From Tribonema minus (lineage: Eukaryota > Sar > Xanthophyceae > Tribonematales > Tribonemataceae), in the NCBI GenBank assembly GCA_017506865.1, contig JAFCMP010000045.1:248001-312000 (forward strand): 64,000 nt of DNA, in the 5' to 3' direction. The notes under the pieces were generated by a model that made no database searches, was not told the DNA's origin, and worked only from the letters and a program-made list of their open reading frames with translations. Both the position numbers and the translations under genes were made by a program. This document shows, in pieces, positions 54,335 to 64,000 of this stretch. Position 1 is the stretch's first letter; each line of letters begins with the position of its first letter.

Positions 54335-55814
54335 GCGGGCAGCAACTGCCGCCGCGATCCCCACTAGCGGCGCACCAGCAGCAGCGGCGGCGGCAGTGGG
54401 GCTGCTACAGCTCGAGAGGCGCATGCGGGCTGCAGCAGCAGCAGGCGTGTGTTTTAGAGTGCAGCGGGGGGCAGCAAAAGCTGCAGCACGCTGTCATGGG
54501 GGAGGGGGAGCGCGCATAATGTTGCGGCAGTACTATTAGTGGAGCACTGCCAGCTGGGCACTGGCAGGCTTTGGGGTGGTGCGACCAGCATAGTCTTTTA
54601 ATATGGTGCAGCAGCGGGTGATCGTGTGGCGGATCTGAATGTTGGTACGACAGCGCTGGATCTGCTCGACCCTCTGATTCTTGTCCACTGACGGTGGCGG
54701 AAGTCGAGTACCTGTGGCTCACTTGTTTTACATGTTCGCTCTGCGAACAGTGCAGGTGTTGGTGGGAATTGTAGCGACGGCTAGGGCTGCAATGGTACGA
54801 TAGGGTAGGTAGGCCTGACAGCTGTCAGCACACTGTGTGCAGGGTGTTGGATGCAGAGCGACTGCAGCTTCGTTTCTCAATGATATGGAAGCGCCAGAAT
54901 TGACTGGCCCATGTAGGTCGATCGAGCACTGCTGATTGGGTGCGGACAGCACAAACTGACACGCCGCAACACATCAATCAGTGTTGCCACAGCAGTAGGG
55001 AATGTGCAGACGAAGGCACTAGCCAGAATGTGTTTTGATAAAAGCCATATGTGCGGATGTGCATGCATGCGAATAGGTAAAGCGGCATAGCATAGGCATT
55101 CTTGCAGGGGCTGTCACCAAATACCAACATGTTTAAAGAACAAACGCGAAAACACCATGTGGATTGATATGGTCAAACCAGTCACTAAGGTCAGCTGACC
55201 ACATGATGTATCATCGTTTGAATGTGTCAGCTCATGCTGCTGCAAACGCGCCGCTGACCAAAGCATATATATAAACATGACCTCACGACATGCGCACTGT
55301 GACAAGCTTGACATCCATTGGGTTCTGTGTGCATATTCCATCCATGATGGACCTCGCTCAGGTAATGGGCTCTTGGATTTTACCATGTCAATAACTTCAT
55401 CAAGACATTAGGCATGATGCATCATTCAGTGCTTGCTGAACAACACTGCAAGCCAATTATGATGTGATACAGACACCATTGAGATTTGCACTTGCGTCGG
55501 CGCAAATCTTGGGCTTGAAACAACGCAGTGATGTACCTGCACTCTGAACTCTTTCAGCGCGAGCTGCAACGGACGAATTTGAAATACGCGCATCTTTGAA
55601 GCGTGTGAAATCCGCCAACAAGTGATACATGCTGCGCGTCCACATAGGTACTCGTATGTATGCGTCGCCATGACCAGTCACTTGCGAGGTGTCTGATCCG
55701 GATCGCCAGCTGTGGGAAACGTTTCATTTGACTCTCGCGGGAACTGGCAGTTCACCGACAGTTCACTGAACATGACAGTCCACAGACAGTTTGTGGGTGT
55801 CCGCCTCTCGCGGT
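54335..55814. other. Intergenic region downstream of PARP-B
   Basis: No gene recognised. Short GCA/GCG repeats at 54370-54410 and 54430-54450. Presumably contains the PARP-B 3' UTR and terminator. Confidence 0.5.
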
Positions 55815-56345
55815 GTGGCGCAACGCCCGGCGTCGTCTTCGAGGCGCACGAGTCCACACGGTGCGCGCTGTCGTCAACGCGGACGTCACGCTTGCCGCCG
55901 CTGACCTCCTGCACAGCGCACTCAAAGCGTGCATCACGAAGTGGAGGGCAAACGCAGGTGTAGATTTAGGCACAGCACATTCGGTAACTGCAGTCACGAG
56001 GCCTTGCAGTACCAGATTATACTCCTGTGCTGTCCGCATATGCCACGTGGTGTGAGTGCCGTGTGCTGGCAAGGAAGTGTCAGCACACAGCGTTCACGCC
56101 ACGTGGCATATGCGGACAGCACAGGAGTATGAACTGGTACTGCAAGACCTCTTCACTGCAATGACCAAACGTGTTGCGCCTAAATCTGCACCTGTGTTGC
56201 CCTTCATTCCGAGACGCACGCTTTGAGCGCGCCTTGCAGGCGGTCGAGGTCGGCGGCGGCGAGCGTGACGTCCACGTTGACGACGGCGCGCACCGTGTGG
56301 ACTCGTGCGCCTCGAAGGCGACGCTGCGCGTTGCGTGGTTGCGCG
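55815..56345. repeat. Large palindrome with ~255-bp arms
   Basis: Arms 55815-56070 and 56081-56345 are inverted copies, more than 80 percent identical by eye, with about 10 bp between them. Both arms encode, reading inward, RLRGARVHTVRAVVN(A/V)DV and TLAAADL. Differences between arms in this frame fall mainly at third positions, so one arm derives from a coding exon. Confidence 0.85.
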
Positions 56346-56482
56346 CCGGGTCCGCCGCTGCCGCTGCCGCGAGCGCCGCGCTGCCGCGCTTTATGGGGCG
56401 CTTGCGATGCCTCAACTTGACTGCAGCGGGACGGGGGCACGGCGCCATGCGCGTCAAAATAAATAATGGGCATACAGCACAA
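56204..56482 (-). CDS. Unidentified ORF in the right arm of the palindrome (possible terminal exon)
   Basis: 92 codons ending A-L-K-A-C-V-S-E-stop. The last 40 codons (from RRLRGARVHT) are shared with the left arm and show a coding-like substitution pattern. The first 50 codons are Gly/Pro/Ala-rich with no domain. I do not recognise a family. It may be the last exon of an otherwise unseen minus-strand gene, or a captured gene fragment. Confidence 0.35.
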   Translation of the reverse strand: MCCMPIIYFDAHGAVPPSRCSQVEASQAPHKARQRGARGSGSGGPGAQPRNAQRRLRGARVHTVRAVVNVDVTLAAADLDRLQGALKACVSE

Positions 56483-57897
56483 ATAAATTCAAGCTGAATT
56501 GCTGAAAAGAAGATGCGTCTACCAGAAGCTAGGCGGAATTTTGGGGCACAAAAATGCTGCTTTTTCAAACACTTGCAGTAGTTATGATTGTGCATAGTAG
56601 CTCATGTGACGCGCCCGTCAAGGCGGCTGTGTGCAGTACTACACTCCATACGCGACCCCAGTTACAATGCAACTTCAGTCACAATGACAGTGATCAGAAT
56701 GCATCACAGCTCATATGCAGCCGCGACTGCATCCATCTTCAACATGACAAACTGAGCGCAGGTCCATTGGTGCTGATGGACCGCCGCTGCTGCGCCTGTT
56801 GAGTGCCACTGCTGCAGCCGCTGATGCTGAACAAGTTTGGCTGCATGCACAAACTTGCCTGGGTCAGCTACTGCAATAGCCATCGTGTTTGTCAGCGCCA
56901 AACATCATACCGGCGACGCATCAGGGGGGCGTGCTTGCCTGCCGCAGAGGCCTGCTTGTAGTGCTCGTGCCCCCGGGAATCGCACTTGCAGTCGTCGCCC
57001 TCCCCGGAGGTGCAGTCACAGACTTCAACAGCGCATCTGTTGGCTGCAGCAACAGTTGCAGCAGCAGATGCAGAACAGATGCACAACCCATGGTCAGTAT
57101 GGAACTTGAAGGTGACCCTTTGAAGTCATGTAGAATGCGCAAGCATGCGGCTTCAGCAGCAGCGCTGCGCGCGGCGTGCAACGTCTCTGCCCCCACCGAC
57201 ATTTGCAGCCCCTGGCTCAGATGTGAAAAGGGGTGGTTCAACCCCCCAAGGCACAACTTCAAGTGCCATGCGAACTGACAACCGCAAATGACAACTTCAA
57301 GGCGCAAGCGTGCTGCACGTGGTCGGCTCTTGCGAGCACATCGCTGCGCGCACAAGCGTGCCTCGACGCTTGCTGCAGTGGCGGTTTATGCAAGCAAGTG
57401 CTGAGCGCTGCTGCTTCTGTGGGACATGCAACTTCAACACGAGCACTTGCACCCCCTCCCGTGAGTGCTGCCGCCGCCGCCGCTGCTGCTGCCAAATACG
57501 ATGGCGTCACCAGCAGCAGGCACCTGCAGCGTGCAACATGGTCGGTGCATCTCACCAACTGGCAGTTCACCGGCACTTCGAGGCGCGAGCGCTAATAACA
57601 GCAATTTATACTCTATACTCTGCGCGTGCTACACAGCATCACCATTTTTGGCAGCAGCATCACCACAGGCCCCCAGGACACTAGCAGCAGCAGGAGAGCG
57701 TGAGACTTAAAGCATGGCGCACCATGGAGCTCTTTTGCGCGGCAGCGGCATCACGTGAGGGACACCTGGCCATGGCCTGCGTGCGACGATTCGTGCTGCC
57801 GGTCTGCTGCACCCTTGCTGCACAAAACGCGACTGCGCAGGGACAGCGTGATGGCAGCAAGCTTGAGACCCTGATTAGCACTGTGCAGCAGCTCTAG
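56483..57897. other. Unassigned region upstream of pyruvate kinase
   Basis: No convincing gene. It should contain the pyruvate kinase promoter and at least one upstream exon, because the first recognised exon has no ATG. Several ORFs on + (56889-57278, 57233-57595, 57700-57897) have no recognisable domain. Poly-GCA/GCC repeats at 57040-57070 and 57470-57490. Confidence 0.4.
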
Positions 57898-60800
57898 TGC
57901 TTGATTCCTTGTTTGAGGGTTCCTATGAGCGGACGTTTGACGAGCTGTGCGTGCCTCGTCGCTACGCCCTCAGTCTGGACACGATCTTCCACGAGACCAA
58001 TGTCATCACGCGGAAGACCAAGATCATCTGCACATTGGGCCCTGCCTGCTGGTCTGTGGAGAAGCTGGGCTGCTTGATTGACGCAGGTGCGCACGACAGC
58101 GACCACACACAAAGCGACACATGCACACGTGCGACGCGCAGGTCCATTGCAATATCTCAGGCATCTAGCGGATCAGCAGCGGAAACAAAAAAGCCAATGT
58201 GATTGGAGGCATCTACACAGCGTAGGCTCCTTCAGTGTACCAATGCTTTGGCTTCCCAACCACGTGCGTCAACCAGTTAGCTTTCGGGGTTGGTGCTCGG
58301 CTTGGCGCGGCGCGCGTCATTCATAGATCTCATAATTATGAAGCATTGCTGCAACATTAAGGCATATATCTGCACGCCACTTTATCAAGATACGTCACGC
58401 TTGATGGGTTCGCCTCGATCTGCTTATCAGGTGGCTCACCAGTGCCTTCCGACATCTAACTGTAGAAGCCATTCGCTTGAACGGAGATCTTGCATATTAC
58501 AGCCTCGCCTGCCTCCACAGAAGATACAGGTGCATCACACTTGAGCGAGATATTGCATTCCGCACCATTGCACCATTACCTCATCTGGGGCTACACCGAT
58601 TATGCCAGAAAGGTTGGGTCCAACAAGGGTGCAAAGTTGAATCACCACGCTGTTGAAGAAACATAATATTGGCAAGCATGACCACCTGCCTGATGATCAC
58701 ACAGCAATTGCTACATTTGATATTGGCTGTGCCAAAGTGCAAATTCGTGTCATCTTTGTCCAGCTGCTGTTTTGCAGTTGACACTAAGCTTACAATATAC
58801 TGAGTTCTTTTTTTTAGAAAAAAAGTGCATTTTGTAGAGACTGAGACTCCATGGCTCTGGAACCTTAGACTCCTCTGCTTGGTCTTAGGACAGGCCCGGC
58901 ATCAGTTTAATACAATCACAAGTCTCGCGTGCTTACTTGGACATCAGATTCGGTGTCATTCAGCAGCGCAGGTCATTTGAACCTCAGGCGCCCACTGGCA
59001 TTGCAAACCTATTCACTCAAACCCGACACAAAACACATGTGCCATTGCAACGGTCGGTTCGAAATCGGCCAGGGCAAGCAGCAGCAGAGAGCGTGAAGGC
59101 GCTGTAAACAGTGCTGCTGGCGACAGTTGGCGATATAGTATCTTTGCGCCTTCCACACCATTTAAGTGCTGTGCTCTGACATCTGTGCAGATTCAAACCG
59201 GTGCAGAAATGTCAATGTGGTAACTTGGTTCAGTGGTTTGTTGAAGCTGACCTCCAGCGATGCAGTGCCGCATGGTGCTACGTCCGTAATCTTTGTTTGG
59301 TACGTGATCTTGACCGATCGTGCGCAGCAGCTGCCGCACAATGAATCACGAACTGATGTTTTGCCATCGGAAGTAATATTATGAACGCTGTCATGATAAC
59401 TCGATGCTCATGGGGCACCCTGGGCGTCAGTCCATGTTTTGACTGTGACAACACAAGCATCAACCATGACATTCGGACATTAATAAGCTCCACTTCGTCT
59501 GCTCAGTTTCACAACGCTGTCGCTCACCTTCTGGCCTGCTGCTGCGCGCCGCTGTTGCTTGCATGGGACACACGTGCGCTTGGGGGGCATTGGGGGGGTG
59601 GCGCGCTACGGAACAGGCATGAACGTGGCGCGCTTGAATTTCTCGCACGGCGATCACGAGGGGCACGCGGCGACCCTGCTGCGCCTGCGCCAGGTATGCA
59701 TGTATGTACTTCTATACGGTATGTATATGTTGCACGCATGAACACAGCGCGCCTGAATTTCTCGCATGGCGATCATGAGGGGCACGCGGCGACTCTGGTG
59801 CGCTTGCGCCAAGGAAAAGTATGTACTTCGAAGTATGTATTTTTATAATTCTCGCTCAGGGCGCGAAAAAAGCCCAGATGATGGTGCCTAAGCTTGCTGT
59901 ACGGAATCTACATGTCATGTGTCGGCTTGAAAGTGTCTCAATGACAACCGCTCAAATGACGCTGCCAAATGGCATCTCGAGATCCCCCCCTGTATGTATG
60001 TACGTACTTCTATACGGTATGTATATGTCGCACGCACCCTGTACGCCTTGCAGTGATGGCCTCGATGGCCTGCAATTAAGGGGGCTTCTCGGTTCCAGTG
60101 AAGGGGGAGCGGAAGGGGGAGCGGGGCATGGCCAGCCGGGGTGGGAAAGAGCTTAAGGGCATTCAAAGCTCATTTGCCAAGTATATCGTAGCATCGCGGT
60201 ACATGTAACTGTGCAATGTGCACTTGGCACTTGGCAGCTGGGCCTACGGCTCGCTGCGGTCTTATTAGTGTTTGCATGCAACATGGAATTTGCGAGCCAT
60301 GCATGCAAGTACATTCATAGCTATGCGTGCTCGGTGCATCAACATTGCATGGCACCGCGGCACGTCGTTGTGGTGGCGCATGACTGGAGGCAATGACTTG
60401 GACTCATAGATTTCGCGCTGCCGCATATTGAATTGCATCTCTGTATTGTTGAGTGCATCACTGTGTTGTGGGCACTCCTCACATACTGTAGCTCTCATTT
60501 GTAGGCACAAATGTGGGGTGCTGTCATGTAGCCCTTCTTGTCCAGCAGCCATAGTGTATGCTTTTCTTCATTCACCTGCAAATGAGCCGCAAAAAGTTGA
60601 CAGCTACCGTTGCAACAGCGGCGTGTGCTTTTCTGTCACTTTGGCACGCTATGTCATTTGGCATCTCACGCCAACGGCAACATGAATGTCCATGAGGGGC
60701 TGGTATGACTCTCACACATATGTGCTGGCTCAGTGCATGTAGTAGTGACAGTGACGTAGCTCCATTCTCACGGTCTCGCTGACAGGTGATACGCTTGTTG

Positions 60801-63726
60801 ACAGTTGATACACTTGTCGCTCCTCGATCACCACCATTTACACGTGTTCACAGCACTATTTTCTCTGAAATATATGTACGTACACGGCTGTTGCAGTGGC
60901 GCCTAAAGAAGGCCTGCTGCTCAGTGCTTATGCCTGTGTTCCCTGACTCTCAGCTTTCCACTCCTGACTCGACTCGTGATGTGACTTGACTGACTGAATG
61001 ACTCTTGACTTCGTTTGTGATGTGACTTAACTTGACTGAATGACTCTTGACTTATGACTCGCCCACAGGCGCTCTCCACCCGCCGCGGCAAGCACGTGGG
61101 TGTCATGCTGGTAAGTGACAGTTCATGAATGTCTCCATTCGATGGCACTAGGTTACATCGTGCTCGAGTGCACTTTGGCTGCCTTCACAGCAGTTCTGTT
61201 GCACGTACTGCAGTCGATCACTGTAAATAGTGGGGTGCATGTGTCAATGTTAGCTAGCAGAGTTTGTGGATCCCTAATGGTTTATTTTCGTCGTAGCAGG
61301 TAATCGGTTGAGGATCCAGAGGTTCCACTCCTTGACAGTTACGCTTTGAAGTTGAAGTTGACTTTTCTGAAGTGCCTGAGTTTATCGCTTGAAACCTCAG
61401 CCTTGCTGAGCACTGTGCGCTGCCTGTGGTTCGTCATGCTGGTGATTTGCCAATCTGGGTTCTGTGCATGATGGCAATACTCTAATTTGCAGTGGCAAGC
61501 AAAGTTGGAGTGTTGTGATAGGTGGCGTTTGCATTCTGCATGCCCGCAAGGCATCACCAACGCTCACTCATAGCTGCGCAAACTCGCAGCGCGCCACTGA
61601 TCCGAGCTCCAATTTCGGGACGTCTTCGATGGATTCGCGCCGTGAATCCGATCAATCCACGCTGTGATCGTCGCGCTTCATTCCGCTGAGCGCGTCCACC
61701 CTTCGCGGCCACGGCGGCGCACCAGCAGCAGCTTTTTCAAGGGGTTTCACCCGTGCGCGCGCGGCTGAACTCACCTCAGTACCGCCCCGATGTTGGCCTG
61801 CGCCTTGCATCACGCAGTGTCGTGCGTGCCGTTGACCTAGGGTTAGGGCTAAGGTTGGGGTTACTGACGCGCCCAGTGCTCCTTCCTGCACAGTGCGTCA
61901 CGCAGTGTCGTGCCCGTGACCTAGGGTTAGGGCTGGGGTTAGGGTTACTGACGCGCCCAGTGCTCCCCTTCCTCTCCTTATTAAAATCCGTGCAGGACAC
62001 TAAGGGACCAGAGATTCGGACGGGCTTTCTGGAGGGGGGCGGGCCCATCTTCTTGGAGCGCGGCCAGGTGCGCACTTGTACTTCAACTTAAGGTTGAAGT
62101 TGTTCAGGGCACTCATTTTTGAAATCGCCAAGCCCACGCATGTATGATGATCCATATACTTCTAGTGGTTTGAATGCAGGTTGAAGTTGTTCAGGGGGGC
62201 AGGCCCATCTTCTTGGAGCGCAGCCAGATGCACGCTTGCGTCAACAGAATATATAAACTTCATGTTGAGGATGATCAGTTTTGCGCGGCAGGCTTGCGGA
62301 CATTGATGTTGACGTTGTGAGTTATGTTCTTGGAGCGCGGCCAGGTGCGCTCTTGTGATTGATCATTTGATGTGTACTTCAAATTCATGTTGGAGTTGTT
62401 CAGGTTACCCATCTAATAATCACGCCCGTGCGTGGCGATGATATGATGCGGTTCAAATGCAGATGGAAGTTGTTCAGGCTATTATTTACACTACCGATGC
62501 CGCGCTTGGCATGCTCGCCAGCGTTGATTATTATAATCAATGTCGTGAGTTTTGTTCCAGTGGCCGGTGAAACACTGAATTGAATCAGTGAATTCACAAG
62601 GGCAGCAACGGCCTGTGGCGCTGAATTGTAACAACGCAGCGGTAACAATGAATTCTGCCTACCAAAATGATAGGCCGTGTTGCAGGCGGCAGTTGTCGCC
62701 GCAAAAGCAGACGATGTGGATTTTAGCCCTATTCTCAATATTGTAGAACGTGGTGAGGTGCTTTCTGTACATTTATGTTTGGAAACAACCAATGTGATTT
62801 TTGCTCCGGGCGCCGTTGAGAACCTGGATCCATAAGAAGTTGTTCGGGATCGTTTAAGTAGAGCGCTGCTGATTTAGAAGTGAAAAAATCACAACGAGAG
62901 CGACAACCACCATGTAGATATCTACGGACGGAGTGCTACTGTTTCAACAGTGAGAGTTCAATCGCTGAGTCGTGTTGAAGAAGTCTCGCGTTAACCGACC
63001 ACTGTAAACGCCAGTTCTCCATGCTGTAACTTGCCATGAACGTCATACATAGCGCTGCTGAACCTCCCCTTGAACGCGTGCATCCTGCACATTTGTGGCA
63101 TATTCAGTGGCGTACGCTCCCTGTATGAAGTCAGTGCAAAAAAAGAATTCATTTGTTGAAAACCGCCTAACATTTAGCATGGGGTCAAAAGTATGCTCAC
63201 AGGACCTCCCTTTGTCGTACAATCACCTCTGTCGTCGTACAATGGTGATGTTGCAATTGCGAGCGCATCGAAGTTACGTTGAGCCACACGATGTAGCAAC
63301 TGTGGTTCGGCCCCGTGTGAAGAAACTTTAGTCGTTAGAGTATCTGGTGGGGGTAGCATAGCAGGCCCGTGTCTGCTATTGGATCAATCGCTGTACATAC
63401 TTCAGGCATGCCTGCAGCGGAAAGCTGCAGCTTTGATGAGACAGTATGTACATACACGTACATAGGGTTAGGGTTGGGGTCAGCATGGACACATACACAC
63501 ATGGCGCGCGCTTACATGTGCACGTCAAACGCAATGCGTCGTACTTCTCAGGATACAGACGTACACTAATGCGGGATCTCACTGTCTCTTCTCGCGCGCT
63601 GTCTGCTGCCGTTCTCACCGATGTCGCCAGGACTTGGAGATTGTAACCGACTACTCGTTCAAGGGCAACAAGAACTGCATTGCGTGCTCGTACGCGTCTC
63701 TCCCGGCGTCGGTCCAAGTGGGCGGG
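57898..63726 (+). CDS. PYK: Pyruvate kinase, N-terminal five exons (3' partial)
   Basis: Converts phosphoenolpyruvate and ADP to pyruvate and ATP, the last step of glycolysis. Exons 57898-58086, 59617-59693, 61069-61110, 61996-62067, 63631-63726, in phase throughout. Motifs: [35 protein letters not shown] (the R and N-x-S of the active site and K+ site), [18 protein letters not shown], and [19 protein letters not shown]. The Mg/PEP-binding E-x-D and C-terminal domains lie beyond the window. The first exon starts after ctctag with TG-CTT, so an upstream exon must supply the start codon. The N-terminal region [13 protein letters not shown] is typical of cytosolic-type enzymes; no targeting peptide is visible. 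The 63727-64000 tail is intron. Confidence 0.92.
59738..59815 (+). repeat. Near-complete duplicate of pyruvate kinase exon 59617-59693
   Basis: 75 bp of the exon are repeated about 45 bp downstream, with [20 protein letters not shown] open and only seven or so changes, mostly silent. It lacks an AG acceptor directly upstream. The end is altered (caaggaaaa before gtatgt). Most likely non-spliced. Confidence 0.85.
59848..59990 (+). mobile_element. Full-length family E interspersed repeat
   Basis: From attctcgctcagggcgcgaa to ggcatctcgagatccccccc; the reference copy for this family in the window. It splits the repeat that flanks the pyruvate kinase exon copy: gtacttctatacggtatg occurs on both sides (59704 and 60008). 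Confidence 0.8.
60960..61066 (+). repeat. Short tandem repeat before a pyruvate kinase acceptor
   Basis: gactgaatgactcttgact units, two to three copies of about 45 bp, ending at the acceptor of exon 61069-61110. Confidence 0.75.
61837..61950 (+). repeat. Duplicated unit with telomere-like TTAGGG and an 80-bp spacer
   Basis: Two copies of tgacctagggttagggct followed by ggtt(a)gggttactgacgcgcccagtgctcc. Pyruvate kinase intron, upstream of exon 61996. Confidence 0.8.
62180..62360 (+). repeat. Two copies of the donor edge of pyruvate kinase exon 61996-62067
   Basis: At 62196-62235 (gcccatcttcttggagcgca, degraded donor) and 62325-62350 (ttcttggagcgcggccag, donor gtgcgc intact). Confidence 0.85.
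63463..63480 (+). repeat. Interstitial telomere-like TTAGGG tract
   Basis: agggttagggttggggt, about three units, in a pyruvate kinase intron. Confidence 0.7.
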
Positions 63727-64000
63727 GTGAGTGCGGCGGCGCATACCTACATACGCAAACCCTGCACCCCAATCCTAATTCCGACGCTAAAACCTGCAAA
63801 GTTGTTAGTGGATACGGACATGCTGCAACAATATTGGATATGGGCACACCCAGTGTTTTGCTCGAATGGCAGCTTTTGAACCTGCTGCTTGGTCTTCTTC
63901 GTACATGAGCACATGTAACAATGACGCGCAATGGTCATTGCGCTTGGAACTGCTGCAGTCGGTCCACTCAATGTGATCGCTTGCGTATTATGCTGCGGCT

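Noticed and set aside
57700-57897. First exon of pyruvate kinase starting at the ATG near 57700
   Set aside because: It lies in another frame than exon 57898-58086 and ends at a stop with no donor; the true upstream exon is not identified.
59738-59815. Mutually exclusive alternative exon of pyruvate kinase
   Set aside because: No AG acceptor between the preceding donor and the copy, and the end is changed.

Overview
This is nuclear DNA of a eukaryote. Coding sequence is broken into short GC-rich exons (28-450 bp) by long introns with GT-AG borders, and exons join in phase to give recognisable eukaryotic proteins. A ciliary gene (CFAP61) implies a motile cilium. A first exon with a signal peptide followed by an NAFAP motif looks like the bipartite presequence of algae with a red-lineage complex plastid. 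Short CCCTAA tracts occur. Together these suggest a flagellated haptophyte or ochrophyte-type alga; I cannot name the species.

Layout: (1) 1-9776 (+), the 3' part of CFAP61, 12 exons found, 5' end outside or unrecognised. (2) 9777-11314, convergent intergenic. (3) 11315-18679 (-), PARP-A, an eight-exon PARP-like gene that is broken in three places. (4) 18680-21379, intergenic with repeats. (5) 21380-44244 (-), PUS7, a TruD/Pus7 tRNA pseudouridine synthase with 22 exons recognised over 22.9 kb and one small exon unresolved. An 864-bp hAT-like element with a perfect 8-bp target duplication sits in its intron 4. (6) 44245-44357, a 113-bp divergent promoter gap. (7) 44358-54334 (+), PARP-B, the intact paralogue of PARP-A in inverted orientation, 8 exons, 450 aa. 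A fold-back element lies in its intron 3. (8) 54335-57897, mostly unassigned, with a large palindrome at 55815-56345. (9) 57898-63726 (+), the N-terminal five exons of pyruvate kinase, running off the window.

The most striking property is shared by all the genes. Introns are full of tandem, decayed copies of the edge of the neighbouring exon, usually the last 20-80 coding bases plus the splice donor and the start of the intron, sometimes the acceptor side. I count such copies next to at least 15 exons; one array (PUS7 exon 13) has eight units, most with an intact donor. The two PARP paralogues carry arrays at the same exons. This looks like a recurrent process of exon-boundary tandem duplication that enlarges introns and lays down decoy splice sites.

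The genes are functionally unrelated (ciliary assembly, RNA modification, ADP-ribosylation, glycolysis). The only likely regulatory coupling is the short shared PUS7/PARP-B promoter.
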